Assembly (NCBI RefSeq): GCF_024372745.1
Contig: NZ_VOTZ01000011.1
Span: 1 to 64,000 of the forward strand
Source of the DNA: Methanocalculus taiwanensis
GTDB lineage: Archaea; Halobacteriota; Methanomicrobia; Methanomicrobiales; Methanocorpusculaceae
Direction: 5' to 3'
DNA length: 64,000 nt
Both the position numbers and the translations under genes were made by a program. Shown here in pieces: positions 48,726-58,821 of this stretch; position 1 is the stretch's first letter, and each line of letters begins with the position of its first letter. Under the pieces are notes generated by a model. The model had not been told where the DNA came from and made no database searches. It saw nothing but the letters and a program-made list of their open reading frames with translations.

Positions 48726-50312
48726 TCAGAGCGTTGCAAATGTTGCCGAGATGATGCCCGGTACCGCCCTCAGCTCGTCCATGACATTTTCAGGAACAAC
48801 CGAGTCCACATTCAACACCATGAGCGCCTCTTCACCGGCACTCACCCGGCCGACCTGCATCCCGGCAATATTGATTGATTGTTTGCCAAGAACCGTTGCG
48901 GCAGGCCCGATAACGCCGGGGCGGTCGATATGGCGGGAGATGACGACTGACCCCTCGGGAACAAGATCCATTGTGAAAGAACCGATCTCAACGATCCGCA
49001 CCCGTTTCTTCCCAAAGACCGATCCGCTGATCGTCTCCTCGCCATCTTTTGTCCTGACGGTGATGCTGATTAAGTTCTTAAACCCGTGAGATTCCTCAGT
49101 CATCGTCTCGGCAACGGCAATCCCCCGCTCCCGTGCAACAAACTCGGCATTCACGATATTGACCGGCCGCTGAAGCACCGGGTCAAGGATGCCTTTGATC
49201 GCCATCCGGGTCACAAACTTGAGATTCTGCCGCATCTCGATAAGATCGCCTGCATAGGTCACCTCAACCTTTGTTATTGCGCCGCTGACAATCTGGGAGA
49301 CGAGCCGCCCCATCTTCTCGGCAAGCCGGGCATATGGCTCGATCGTCTCCTGTAGCTCTGTTGGGATCATCGGAGCATTCACGACATACTTCGCAGCACC
49401 GCCTTTTAAGACATCGATGCACTGATGTGCAATTGAGATAGCGACATTCTTCTGCGCCTCGACGGTGCTTGCCCCGAGATGCGGAGTCACAACGACATTG
49501 TCAAGCCCAAGGAGCGGGGATTCGGTCGGCGGCTCCTCTTCAAAGACATCAAGTGCCGCACCGGCAACCTTCCCGCTCAGAACGGCATCGGCAAGCGCCT
49601 TCTCATCAATGATGCCTCCTCGCGCACAGTTGATGATCCTGACGCCGTCTTTCATTGTTGCAATCGAGGCAGCATTCACCAGGTGCTTCGTCTCCTTGAT
49701 GAGCGGCGTATGCACGGTGATCACATCGGCGACTTTGAAGAGATCCTCGACACTCATCATCTCAACGCCAAACTGCGCACCGCGCTCGGGTGTGATGAAG
49801 GGATCATAGGCAACGACCCGCATGTTGAAGGACTGGGCACGCTGCGCCACCTCGCGGCCGATACGCCCGAAACCGACGACACCGAGCGTCTTCTCGTTCA
49901 TCTCGACACCCATGAACTTCGACCGCTTCCACTCACCTTTCTTGAGAGAAGCATTTGCAGATGGAATTCTCCGGGCAAGTGAGAGCATCATCGCCATCGT
50001 GTGCTCAGTTGCGGCAAGGGTGTTTCCTTCTGGGGCATTTGCGACGATGATGCCTTTCCGGGTTGCGGCGTCTGTATCGATATTGTCGACACCCGCACCG
50101 GCACGGCCGATATATTTCATCTTCGCGGCTGCTTCGATGACCCGTGCTGTGACCTCGGTTCCGGACCTGACGATAAGTGCGTCATAATTGCCGATTATAC
50201 TGATCAGCTCATCCTCAGAGAGTCCTGTCTTCTCGTCCACGTTACAAAAATTTTTCAGTATTTCAATACCCTCTTCAGCCAGCGGATCACTGACAAGGAC
50301 GTTATAGCTCAT
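48726..50312 (-). CDS. serA: D-3-phosphoglycerate dehydrogenase
   Basis: 528 residues, the long form. The substrate/NAD domain has VGFGRIGREVAQRAQSF, the catalytic Arg in NCARGGIIDE, Glu in DVFEEEP and His in VTPHLGAST. An intervening domain and a C-terminal ACT domain (SRHIDRPGVIGPAATVLGKQSINIAGMQVGR) follow, so feedback by serine is likely. It starts serine synthesis. The ATG at 50312 is chosen because a TATA box lies about 20-27 bases upstream (leaderless); an ATG at 50342 is inside the promoter. Confidence 0.95.
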   Translation of the reverse strand: MSYNVLVSDPLAEEGIEILKNFCNVDEKTGLSEDELISIIGNYDALIVRSGTEVTARVIEAAAKMKYIGRAGAGVDNIDTDAATRKGIIVANAPEGNTLAATEHTMAMMLSLARRIPSANASLKKGEWKRSKFMGVEMNEKTLGVVGFGRIGREVAQRAQSFNMRVVAYDPFITPERGAQFGVEMMSVEDLFKVADVITVHTPLIKETKHLVNAASIATMKDGVRIINCARGGIIDEKALADAVLSGKVAGAALDVFEEEPPTESPLLGLDNVVVTPHLGASTVEAQKNVAISIAHQCIDVLKGGAAKYVVNAPMIPTELQETIEPYARLAEKMGRLVSQIVSGAITKVEVTYAGDLIEMRQNLKFVTRMAIKGILDPVLQRPVNIVNAEFVARERGIAVAETMTEESHGFKNLISITVRTKDGEETISGSVFGKKRVRIVEIGSFTMDLVPEGSVVISRHIDRPGVIGPAATVLGKQSINIAGMQVGRVSAGEEALMVLNVDSVVPENVMDELRAVPGIISATFATL

Positions 50313-50330
50313 GTGAAACCCGAGTACGCA

Positions 50331-50338
50331 TTTATATC
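50331..50338 (-). promoter_or_regulatory. TATA box of serA
   Basis: Minus-strand GATATAAA lies about 20 bases before the ATG at 50312, consistent with a leaderless or nearly leaderless transcript and deciding between two possible starts. Confidence 0.5.
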
Positions 50339-50431
50339 TCACAGGTAATGATGGTTGTTCTCACCGTGATCCTGAGTGAATGCCTTCACCCTCTTTTATG
50401 TATCTTCGGGTCGATTCATACCTGAGATGCT

Positions 50432-52726
50432 ATGAAGGACGCGCCGAACATTCTCTGGCTTGAGGAGATCAGAAAGAACGATCTGCCATCGGTAGGTGGC
50501 AAAGGGGCATCGCTTGGCGAAATGTCCTCAATCGGTCTTCCTGTACCACAGGCATTTGTCGTAACTGCACAGGCTTTCCGCCGGTTCCTTGTCGAAACCG
50601 GGCTTGAAGAATCGCTCTATTCGATCCTCGAAGGACTTGATGTGGATAATAACAACGCATTAGAGTCGGCTGCCGGAAAGGCGCAGGATCTAATTCTATC
50701 CGTTCCTATACCCGGGCATATGGCCGGGGAGATTAGATCTGCGTATTCCCGTATGGGTGGCGATACTGTTGTCGCGGTCCGTTCAAGCGCAACAGCTGAA
50801 GATCTTCCCGATGCAAGTTTTGCCGGGCAGCAGGAGACATTCTTAAACATCCTCGGGGAAGATGATGTGATTGAAGCTGTCCAGAAATGCTGGGCATCGC
50901 TCTATGGAGCGCGGGCGGTATATTACCGTTCCAAGCAGGGATTTGATGACAGAAGCGTCAATATCGCAGTTGTTATCCAGCAGCTCATCTTCTCTGAAAA
51001 AGCCGGGGTGCTCTTCACCTCCCATCCGGTTACCGGGGAGCCCCTCACCATCATCGAAGGATCATGGGGGCTCGGTGAAGCAGTCGTATCCGGCTCTGTC
51101 TCACCTGACAATTATGTCTTTGACCAGATGAAACAGAAGGTCATCGATACGATCATCGCAAGCAAGGAAACAGAGATTATACCGGATGGTAAGAAGGGGA
51201 CAAAGGAAGTTCCCGTCTCTGAAGAGAGAAAACATGCGCAGGTCCTCTCTGTGGCTGAGATCGGGCGCCTCGCAGCCCTTGGCAAACTCTCTGAAGATCA
51301 CTATGGGATCCCGCAGGATATCGAATGGGGTATCGTCGGGGATGATCTCTATATCCTCCAGTCACGCCCGATCACCACGATTAAACCGGCATCCTCCCAA
51401 AAAAAGGCTGATACATCCACAGGATCAGAGAAGATCCTTCTTGAGGGGCAGGGTGCATCTCCGGGTATTGCAACGGGCAGGGTAGCCATCATTCAAAGTG
51501 TGAAAGATTCGGGCTCGGTGAAGGAAGGAGACATCCTCGTTGCAAAGATGACGAACCCTGATATGGTGCCGGCTATGAGGCGAGTGAAAGGGATCATCAC
51601 CGATGAAGGCGGGATGACCTGCCATGCAGCAATCGTCTCACGCGAACTTGGCACTCCGGCCGTTGTAGGGACAAAGAAGGCTACTTCAACACTTAAAGAT
51701 GGTCAGATCGTCACAATCGACGGTGACAGGGGCATCGTCTATGAGGGCGAAGTCCGTAAAGCCCAGGATGAAACCCCTGCTGTTGTGCAGGGAGGATCAG
51801 CTCCGATCGTTACCGCAACCCTTGTCAAGGTGAATGTTTCGCTCCCTGAGGCGGCACAGCGGGCAGCTGCCACCGGCGCAGATGGTGTCGGGCTGCTCAG
51901 GATTGAACACCTTATTTTGGGATTGAATCGGACTCCCCAGTGGTTCATCGCCAATAACAAGGAAGAGGAATTTATCTCAGAACTCTATGACGGCATCAGG
52001 ATCATCCTCGATGCATTCCCCGGCAAACCCGTCTGGGTCAGGACACTGGATGCACCGACTGATGAGTTCCGGAATATGGAAGGTGGGGAAGACGAGCCAA
52101 TCGAACACAACCCGATGCTTGGATGGCGCGGTATCCGCCGTGATCTCGGAGCACCTGAGCAGTTCCGGCTTCAGATCGAGGCGTTCAAGCGGCTCTGGAA
52201 GGCAGGGTATGAAAATCTTGGCCTGATGTTCCCGCTCGTAAATCATCCAAGGGAATTTATCCAGGCAAAAGAACTCCTCCGAGGATGGGGTGTTTCTGTG
52301 GATTCAGTTACCCTTGGTATCATGGTCGAGGTTCCTTCATCTGCAATCATGATCGATGAATTCATTCAGGCGGGTATAAAATTCGCCTCATTCGGCACTA
52401 ATGATCTTGTCCAGTATACGCTTGCAGTTGACCGGAACAATGAACATGTGGCGTCGATGTACGAACCGACGCATCCGGCAGTCCTCAGGCTGATCGACTA
52501 TGCAATACGAAGGTGCCGTGCGGCAGGTGTCGAATGCTCCATATGCGGGCAGGCGGGATCTGATCCGAAGATGGTCGCCTGGCTTGTCGAACACGGTATC
52601 CGTAGCGTATCTGCGAATATCGATGCTGTGCAGGCGATCCGCGAGTCAGCAGCCCGCACCGAACAGCGGATGGTCCTGGATATGGCATTCTCCAAGGGTG
52701 GAAATGAAGGAGAACGGTTCTTCTGA
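50432..52726 (+). CDS. ppsA: Phosphoenolpyruvate synthase
   Basis: 764 residues. The N-terminal ATP-binding domain has VGGKGASLGEM and VAVRSSATAEDLPDASFAGQQETFLN. The swivelling domain has the phospho-His loop GGMTCHAAIVSRELGTPAVVGT. The PEP/pyruvate barrel ends with FGTNDLVQYTLAVDRNN and CSICGQAGSDP. It makes PEP from pyruvate and ATP, a gluconeogenic step that methanogens need after pyruvate synthesis. The next gene starts 23 bases inside its end. Confidence 0.96.
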   Translation: MKDAPNILWLEEIRKNDLPSVGGKGASLGEMSSIGLPVPQAFVVTAQAFRRFLVETGLEESLYSILEGLDVDNNNALESAAGKAQDLILSVPIPGHMAGEIRSAYSRMGGDTVVAVRSSATAEDLPDASFAGQQETFLNILGEDDVIEAVQKCWASLYGARAVYYRSKQGFDDRSVNIAVVIQQLIFSEKAGVLFTSHPVTGEPLTIIEGSWGLGEAVVSGSVSPDNYVFDQMKQKVIDTIIASKETEIIPDGKKGTKEVPVSEERKHAQVLSVAEIGRLAALGKLSEDHYGIPQDIEWGIVGDDLYILQSRPITTIKPASSQKKADTSTGSEKILLEGQGASPGIATGRVAIIQSVKDSGSVKEGDILVAKMTNPDMVPAMRRVKGIITDEGGMTCHAAIVSRELGTPAVVGTKKATSTLKDGQIVTIDGDRGIVYEGEVRKAQDETPAVVQGGSAPIVTATLVKVNVSLPEAAQRAAATGADGVGLLRIEHLILGLNRTPQWFIANNKEEEFISELYDGIRIILDAFPGKPVWVRTLDAPTDEFRNMEGGEDEPIEHNPMLGWRGIRRDLGAPEQFRLQIEAFKRLWKAGYENLGLMFPLVNHPREFIQAKELLRGWGVSVDSVTLGIMVEVPSSAIMIDEFIQAGIKFASFGTNDLVQYTLAVDRNNEHVASMYEPTHPAVLRLIDYAIRRCRAAGVECSICGQAGSDPKMVAWLVEHGIRSVSANIDAVQAIRESAARTEQRMVLDMAFSKGGNEGERFF

Positions 52727-53801
52727 GGAGGAACTCTTCTCCTACCTCTCTTCCGTCAGGGAAGAGGATCTGAAGTACGGCCGGATTCTTTCATCAATGT
52801 GCACACGGCCCCATCCGGTTGCTATCCGTGCACATATGCAGTTCATCGAGACGAACCTCGGGGACCCCGGTCTCTTCCCCGGCACCATGGGGCTTGAGGA
52901 TGAACTGATCACGATGCTTGGGGATCTCCTCCACCATAGCGGAGCAGGTGGATATGCCACATCCGGTGGCACAGAATCAAATATTCAGGCGCTTCGGATC
53001 GCAAAAAAGCAGAAGCCGGTTGATACCCCGAATGTGATCATCCCGGCATCCGCACATTTCTCCTTTGATAAGGCCTGCGACATGCTCGGGCTTCAGATGC
53101 GTTCGGTTCCGCTCGATGCAAATTACCGGATGGATCCTGTCCTTGTGAATGAGGCCATTGACGAGAAGACGGTTGCAATAGTCTCGGTCGTCGGCACTAC
53201 CGAATACGGGATGATCGATCCGGTCAAAGAGATCGGATCGGTTGCAGCCGATCACGATATCTTCTTCCATGTCGATGCCGCATTCGGGGGTCTTGTAGCG
53301 CCGTTCCTCCCAGGTCTTGCACCCTGGGATTTTCTGGTTCCGTCCGTATCAAGCATCTCGGTTGATCCACACAAAATGGGGATGAGCACCATTCCCTGCG
53401 GTGCCCTCCTCCTCCGTGATCCCGAGGCGTTTGGATGCCTGAATGTCGATACCCCGTATCTGACAGTGAAGAAGGAATGTACCCTTGCGGGAACCCGCCC
53501 CGGTGCGCCTGTAGCTAGTGCCTATGCGGTTCTCCGATATCTTGGCCGTGAAGGCCTCTCTGCACTCGTGCAGGGGTGCATGGAGAACACCCGCCGCCTC
53601 ATCGAAGGGATGGAGGCATTTGGTTATGCCCGTGCAGTGACTCCCGATGTGAATGTCGCCACCTTCGACTGCCCGCTTGTGCCAACCGGGTGGCGCGTTT
53701 CCAGGACCCGCTGGGGTCATATGCGTACGGTACTGATGCCACATGTGACACGGGATGTCGTTGAATCATTTTTAGAAACAATCGGTGAATCTCATGCTTG
53801 A
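52704..53801 (+). CDS. mfnA: L-tyrosine/L-aspartate decarboxylase MfnA
   Basis: 365 residues from ATG 52704, the usual MfnA length; the frame runs further upstream only inside ppsA. GGYATSGGTESNIQALRIAK binds the PLP phosphate, FHVDAAFGGLVAPFLPG contains the PLP Asp, and SVDPHKMGMSTIPCG the Schiff-base Lys. It makes tyramine for methanofuran (and possibly beta-alanine for CoA). Coupled with ppsA and overlapping the next start by 8 bases. Confidence 0.93.
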   Translation: MKENGSSEEELFSYLSSVREEDLKYGRILSSMCTRPHPVAIRAHMQFIETNLGDPGLFPGTMGLEDELITMLGDLLHHSGAGGYATSGGTESNIQALRIAKKQKPVDTPNVIIPASAHFSFDKACDMLGLQMRSVPLDANYRMDPVLVNEAIDEKTVAIVSVVGTTEYGMIDPVKEIGSVAADHDIFFHVDAAFGGLVAPFLPGLAPWDFLVPSVSSISVDPHKMGMSTIPCGALLLRDPEAFGCLNVDTPYLTVKKECTLAGTRPGAPVASAYAVLRYLGREGLSALVQGCMENTRRLIEGMEAFGYARAVTPDVNVATFDCPLVPTGWRVSRTRWGHMRTVLMPHVTRDVVESFLETIGESHA

Positions 53802-54345
53802 GGTACTCAAAAGATCATTGGAAATCTGTCCGATAGTACAGCGGGGTGAGTATAGCTATTTTATTCACCCGATAACAGACGGTGTTCCCCTTGTTGAACC
53901 AAACCTCCTCAGGGATGTGGCATGTGCCCTCTTCAAGGCGCTTGATCTAAAAGATGTCAATAAGATCGTCGTCAGCGAGGCAATGGGTATCCATATCGGC
54001 ACTGTCCTCTCCCTGATGACTGATATCCCCTATACAATCGTCAGGAAACGGGAATATAAACTCCCGGGTGAGGTTATAATCGGCCAGACGACCGGGTACT
54101 CGAAAGGAACTCTCTATTTAAATAGCGTCTATGAAGGTGACCGGATTGCATTCATTGACGATGTGATCAGTACAGGCGGCACGATCCGGGCACTTCTCCC
54201 TGCCATAGAGTCTACAGGTGCAGAAGTAGCTGATCTCTGTTTTGTGATCAATCGCGGGAACCCCGATATCGGGCGGGCATATAAATCCCTGGTCACAATA
54301 GACGTTGATAAAGACGGCGTACATGTCCTTGATTCCTATTTCTGA
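53794..54345 (+). CDS. Purine (hypoxanthine/adenine) phosphoribosyltransferase
   Basis: 183 residues from ATG 53794. The PRPP loop IAFIDDVISTGGTIRAL is clear, and SEAMGIHIGTVLSLMTDIPYTIVRKREYKLPGE matches the archaeal Hpt/Apt-like family. It salvages a purine base to its nucleotide. The dph2 start lies inside its last codons. Confidence 0.88.
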   Translation: MLEVLKRSLEICPIVQRGEYSYFIHPITDGVPLVEPNLLRDVACALFKALDLKDVNKIVVSEAMGIHIGTVLSLMTDIPYTIVRKREYKLPGEVIIGQTTGYSKGTLYLNSVYEGDRIAFIDDVISTGGTIRALLPAIESTGAEVADLCFVINRGNPDIGRAYKSLVTIDVDKDGVHVLDSYF

Positions 54346-55273
54346 TATTGTTGAACGGGTACGATCCCTTTCTATCAGGAGAATTGCCCTCCAGGCCCCT
54401 GAAGGTCTGAAGAGGGAGCTCCCCGTCCTTGCAGAAGTCCTCCGTGAAGAGGGATTTTCTGTAATCATCTCGGGAGATCCCTGCTACGGTGCATGCGATC
54501 TCGCCCTCGATACACTGGATTATGCCGACATTCTCATCCATTTCGGGCATACTCCATTGATGGATCACCCTCGGGTTCTTGTCGAGCCGATTCTCCAGCC
54601 GGAGCAGATTCCCCTGCTTGATTCTGTACTTCCCCTGCTGACTGGGAAAAAAATAGGTCTCATATCGACAGCACAGCATGCGAATTCCCTTCCCCTGCTC
54701 GCAGAAGAACTCATAAAGCATGGGTTTTCACCGGTGATCGCACCCGCCTCGCCTCGTACCCCGCTTCCGGGGCAGGTGCTCGGCTGCACCTATACGGCAG
54801 CACGCGAAACACAAGCAGACTGTCTTCTGTATCTTGGAACGGGAGTCTTCCACGCTATCGGTTCAGGGATAGCAACCAGACTCCCCGTCATCTCCCTTGA
54901 CCCATACACAGGTGAAGCAGGTGTCGTCGAGACCGATCGCCCTCTCAGGAGGCGTTTTGCCGTAATCGAAAAGGCACGATCTGCGGATCGGTTTGGGATC
55001 ATCGTCTCGCAGAAGTGTGGACAGAACCGGATGAAACTGGCAGAAGAGCTCCTCCCGATTCATCCAAACGCAGAGATTGTCCTGCTCCGCGAGGTGACAG
55101 CTGATCAGCTCCTGAATCTCGGCTTCCCCTGCTATGTGAATTGCGCCTGCCCCCGCCTCGGGCTTGATGATCAGATCCGTTTCCCGGTCCCGGTTCTCTC
55201 GCCACCTGAATTTGAGATCCTCTGTGGCAGGCGGGAGTGGGATGATTACGAAATTGATGAGATCCGGTCATGA
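54323..55273 (+). CDS. dph2: Diphthamide synthase radical enzyme Dph2
   Basis: 316 residues from ATG 54323; a TTG at 54305 is in frame. Three Cys bind the [4Fe-4S] cluster: CYGACDLA (about 60-65), VLGCTYTA, and YVNCACPRLG near the end, spaced one per domain. It transfers the 3-amino-3-carboxypropyl group of SAM to the elongation factor 2 His, the first diphthamide step. It overlaps the next gene by four bases. Confidence 0.93.
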   Translation: MSLIPISDIVERVRSLSIRRIALQAPEGLKRELPVLAEVLREEGFSVIISGDPCYGACDLALDTLDYADILIHFGHTPLMDHPRVLVEPILQPEQIPLLDSVLPLLTGKKIGLISTAQHANSLPLLAEELIKHGFSPVIAPASPRTPLPGQVLGCTYTAARETQADCLLYLGTGVFHAIGSGIATRLPVISLDPYTGEAGVVETDRPLRRRFAVIEKARSADRFGIIVSQKCGQNRMKLAEELLPIHPNAEIVLLREVTADQLLNLGFPCYVNCACPRLGLDDQIRFPVPVLSPPEFEILCGRREWDDYEIDEIRS

Positions 55274-55866
55274 AACTCAGAACACTCGAGATGAAACTGG
55301 AACGGGTCTCCGGCATCCCAAACCCTGATCCTGTAAAAGAGCAGTACATGACCTCCGCTCCCCTCGCGGCCCGTCTCCTCTTTGATGCGTACCTGGCAGG
55401 GGATATCGAGGGGTGCTCTGTCTGCGATCTTGGATCTGGAACCGGTATCCTCTCGATCGGTGCGGCACTCCTCGGTGCCGGCGAAGTGGTCGGCGTTGAA
55501 GGTGATGCACGCCTCGTCGCCATTGCCCGTGAGAATGCAGAGAAGCTCTCTGTAGACTGCAGGTTTATCGCAGATGACGTAAAATCTCTAAGGGAATCCT
55601 TTGATACCGTGGTGATGAACCCGCCGTTTGGTGCACAGAGCGAACATGCGGATCGCCCCTTCATCGATGCTGCACTCAGGGCTGCACCTGTTGTCTATGG
55701 GATCTTTAATACCGGCACGATGCCGTTTCTGGCCTCGTATATCAGGGGCAGGGCTGAGATAACCGGCGTGGTATCGGCGTTATTTCCAATAAAAAGAACA
55801 TTCTCCTTTCACTCACGGGATCTACTCGAGATTCCCGTCGAAATTGTTTGTATGAGGCGCACATAA
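55270..55866 (+). CDS. METTL5-like N6-adenine methyltransferase
   Basis: 198 residues. SVCDLGSGTGILSIGAALLGAGEVVGVEGD binds SAM; VVMNPPFGAQ is the NPPF catalytic motif of N6-adenine enzymes. EQYMTSAPLAARLL before the fold matches the METTL5/RlmA-like archaeal family that modifies rRNA or tRNA. The stop abuts the transporter gene start. Confidence 0.88.
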   Translation: MKLRTLEMKLERVSGIPNPDPVKEQYMTSAPLAARLLFDAYLAGDIEGCSVCDLGSGTGILSIGAALLGAGEVVGVEGDARLVAIARENAEKLSVDCRFIADDVKSLRESFDTVVMNPPFGAQSEHADRPFIDAALRAAPVVYGIFNTGTMPFLASYIRGRAEITGVVSALFPIKRTFSFHSRDLLEIPVEIVCMRRT

Positions 55867-57018
55867 ATGATTAAAATTCCCCGTCCCATTGCCGGGTATA
55901 CCTTCGGCCATATTGTTATTGATTTCTATAGCCCGGTGATTCCCGCGATCATCCCTCTCCTGATCCTCTATCCCGGTATCGGTTATTTCCTGGCAGGTCT
56001 TCTTGTCAGCATCTTCCAGATCACCTCATCCCTCTTCCAGCCTTTTGTCGGCTGGCTCTCTGATCGGACCGGGTGGGGCGCTCCGATCTGGCTTTGTATC
56101 CTGACGAGTTCCATCTGTATCAGCCTCTATGGGGTGGTGCAGAATTACTATCTTCTCCTCATCTTCGCAGCCGCAGCCGGGATCTCCCATGCTCTCTTCC
56201 ACCCTTCTGCACTTCTTCGGGTGCATGGTGAAACATCAGACAAAAACCGGGGCTCTCTTACCTCGATCTTTGTAACCGGAGGAAATCTGGGTTTTGCTAT
56301 TGGTCCTGTAGTCGTTGGCATCCTCATCGGGTTTGGCGGTATGCCCGCGCTTACCCTGATTGCAATCCCCGGTCTGCTGACAGCTGCATTTCTCTATTAT
56401 CTGACGCGGGGGGTGACAACTCCTGCAGCCCCGAAGAAAGAGGCTCTTCAAATGCCAAAGGTTCCCTATGGAAAGGTCGGACTGATCGTCACCATCGCGG
56501 CATTCCGCTCTTGGGTGATCATGGCATCCGTTGCGTTCTTCCCGGCATACCTCATCGCAACTGCCGGCTCTTCGCTGGTCCTTGCCAATACGATGCTTAC
56601 TCTGATGCTCCTTGCAGGGGTTGTGGGACAGGTATCAGGCGGCTTCCTCTCTGACCGGTATGGTAAGAGAGAGGTGACGATCATAGGTCTCTTTGCCTGT
56701 ATACCACCTTTCATCCTCTTTTTCATGACAACCGGATGGGTTGCGCTTATCCTCATGGTTATCATCGGGTTCCTTACCTGGTCCACCTTCTCGGTGACAG
56801 TGACGATGGCACAGGAGTACCTCCCCGGCAGGGTTGGGCTCGCTTCAGGTCTCCTGATCGGCTTCTCTGTCGGCGCAGGAGGGCTAGGCGTCTCTGTTGT
56901 CGGGATTGCAGCAGATCTTATAACGTTGGAGACAGCCCTCTTTGCCCTTGCAATTCCGCTCATAATCGCCGCCCTCCTTTCCCTTGCCCTCCCCCGATCC
57001 CCGGTTGCCTCAGCCTGA
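55867..57018 (+). CDS. MFS transporter, fosmidomycin-resistance-like
   Basis: 383 residues, 12 predicted helices. GHIVIDFYSPVIPAIIPLLI at the start and PFVGWLSDRTGWGAPIW after helix two match the Fsr-type MFS family, and a second loop GGFLSDRYGKREVTI marks the start of the C-terminal half. It probably exports a small molecule; the substrate is unknown. It starts directly at the previous stop. Confidence 0.85.
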   Translation: MIKIPRPIAGYTFGHIVIDFYSPVIPAIIPLLILYPGIGYFLAGLLVSIFQITSSLFQPFVGWLSDRTGWGAPIWLCILTSSICISLYGVVQNYYLLLIFAAAAGISHALFHPSALLRVHGETSDKNRGSLTSIFVTGGNLGFAIGPVVVGILIGFGGMPALTLIAIPGLLTAAFLYYLTRGVTTPAAPKKEALQMPKVPYGKVGLIVTIAAFRSWVIMASVAFFPAYLIATAGSSLVLANTMLTLMLLAGVVGQVSGGFLSDRYGKREVTIIGLFACIPPFILFFMTTGWVALILMVIIGFLTWSTFSVTVTMAQEYLPGRVGLASGLLIGFSVGAGGLGVSVVGIAADLITLETALFALAIPLIIAALLSLALPRSPVASA

Positions 57019-57068
57019 TCCTCTCCACAACACCTTTTACCCAGAAGATCAATCCAATCCTGATCGCA

Positions 57069-58730
57069 ATGCTTGCGGGGATGAAACGATATGCCCAGAT
57101 TGCTGATATTCTGGTGAAGCACGGGTTTGGGATCGTGGTTGATGAACTCTTCCCCGGTCTTCCCGGACATAATCTGAAGCTCGGGAGGGGTGAGGAATCG
57201 CCTTCACTTTCGGTTTATGAGCGGATACGCCTTTCAATAGAGGAACTTGGCCCGACATTCATCAAATTTGGCCAGATCCTAAGCACCCGGCGTGAACTCT
57301 TTCCACCTGAGCTGATCCACGAACTCAGCCGCCTCCAGGATCAGGTCCCCGCACTTCCTTTTCCTGAGATGGAAGCTGTGCTTGATGAGACCCTTCCGGG
57401 ATGGAGAGAGGCGTTCCTTCATATAGCGCCATACCCGGTTGCCGCCGCCTCGCTTTCACAGGTACATCGCGGGGTGCTGGCCGATGGAACGCAGGTGGCG
57501 GTGAAGATCCAGCGTCCCGGGATCGACGAGGTGATCGAGACCGATCTACTCATCCTTTCCTCGCTCGCAGAACGGATCGAGGTGGTGTTGCCAGACTATC
57601 GCGTCTTTAACCCGACCGGACTTGTCCGTGAATTTGCGGGCCAGATCCGAAAAGAGCTGGATTTTACCCGTGACGGCAAGAATGCCGAACGTATCCGGAG
57701 AAATATGGCGGAGATTGGGGGTATCAGGGTTCCCCGTATCCACTGGAATGTAAGTTCCCGCCGGATACTTACGATGGACTATATCGAGGGTGTCAGGATT
57801 GATGATGTTGAGTCCATCATGGGCATGGGGCATGATCCTGCCAACATTGCAGAGCGCGGGTTCGCGGCGTATATCAAACAGATCGCAATCGACGGGTTTT
57901 TCCATGGCGATCCCCATCCCGGAAACCTGCTTGTCATGGCCAATGGAGATCTTGCCTTCCTCGATTTTGGGTTCTGTATGGTGCTCAGGCCACAGCGGCG
58001 GGAGACATTCATCAGGCTTCTTGCCGGAATCGCAGGAACTGATGTTGAGGCATGCATATCTGCATTTGCTGATCTTGGCGTGCGTGTTTCAGATGAAGAT
58101 ATAGAGCTATTCCGTGATGATCTCTATATTCTGCTCCTTGATTACTCGGATTATGAGGTTCAGCAGTATGATTTCTCGAAGATGGCAATTGAGCTCTCTG
58201 AGATACTGAGAAAATACCAGCTCCAGGTTCCCGGAGAACTTATGCGGCTCCTGAAAGTGATCGGGATGGTTGGTGAGATAGCACTTGCGCTCGATCCATC
58301 GTTCTGTTTTACCGAGCGGATCCGTCCCTGCCTGGATGAGCTTGTGAAAGAGCAGTATTTCTCCTATGATGCTCTTAAACGCGAGATATCAACCGGTGTT
58401 GGATCGATTCGGACACTTCTCAGGATCCCCGATCAGGTGACCTCTGCCCTGAAGAAAGTGAGTGAGGGGAAGGTCAGGATCGATGTAGTTGCACATGATA
58501 TCCGGAGGCTCCAGGAGACACTGGATAGGTCAACTGATCGGATCATGGTGGGGCTTATTACCTCATCGGTAGTGATCGGATCGTCTCTCCTGCTCCTTGC
58601 CTCCGGGTTAAACATCCCCAATGTCCAGTATATTGCATTGTTTGGATATGGTGCGGCGGTGTTTGTAGGGATCTATGCGATTATCCATGCATTCCGTGTA
58701 TCACGCCGTGCAGACCTCAGGTGGAGATGA
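57069..58730 (+). CDS. ABC1/UbiB-family atypical kinase
   Basis: 553 residues from ATG 57069; the upstream frame overlaps the transporter. GPTFIKFGQILSTRRELFP is the KxGQ motif of the family; AAASLSQVHRGVLADGTQVAVKIQRPGI contains the Ala-rich loop and Lys; DGFFHGDPHPGNLLV and FLDFGFCMVL are the catalytic and DFG-like loops. Two C-terminal helices anchor it in the membrane. Family members support quinone or isoprenoid lipid synthesis; the archaeal role is unclear. Confidence 0.92.
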   Translation: MLAGMKRYAQIADILVKHGFGIVVDELFPGLPGHNLKLGRGEESPSLSVYERIRLSIEELGPTFIKFGQILSTRRELFPPELIHELSRLQDQVPALPFPEMEAVLDETLPGWREAFLHIAPYPVAAASLSQVHRGVLADGTQVAVKIQRPGIDEVIETDLLILSSLAERIEVVLPDYRVFNPTGLVREFAGQIRKELDFTRDGKNAERIRRNMAEIGGIRVPRIHWNVSSRRILTMDYIEGVRIDDVESIMGMGHDPANIAERGFAAYIKQIAIDGFFHGDPHPGNLLVMANGDLAFLDFGFCMVLRPQRRETFIRLLAGIAGTDVEACISAFADLGVRVSDEDIELFRDDLYILLLDYSDYEVQQYDFSKMAIELSEILRKYQLQVPGELMRLLKVIGMVGEIALALDPSFCFTERIRPCLDELVKEQYFSYDALKREISTGVGSIRTLLRIPDQVTSALKKVSEGKVRIDVVAHDIRRLQETLDRSTDRIMVGLITSSVVIGSSLLLLASGLNIPNVQYIALFGYGAAVFVGIYAIIHAFRVSRRADLRWR

Positions 58731-58821
58731 TCAAAGGGTAGCGAGAGATTACAGATGCCATCTGGACGGGCATATTCTCAGAGAAAAGAAAAACTCTTTG
58801 TGGTTGCAGGGATGTGGAGTA

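Noticed and set aside
56736-57068. 111 extra N-terminal codons on the UbiB-like kinase
   Set aside because: They overlap the transporter gene in another frame and look unlike protein; the family start fits 57069.
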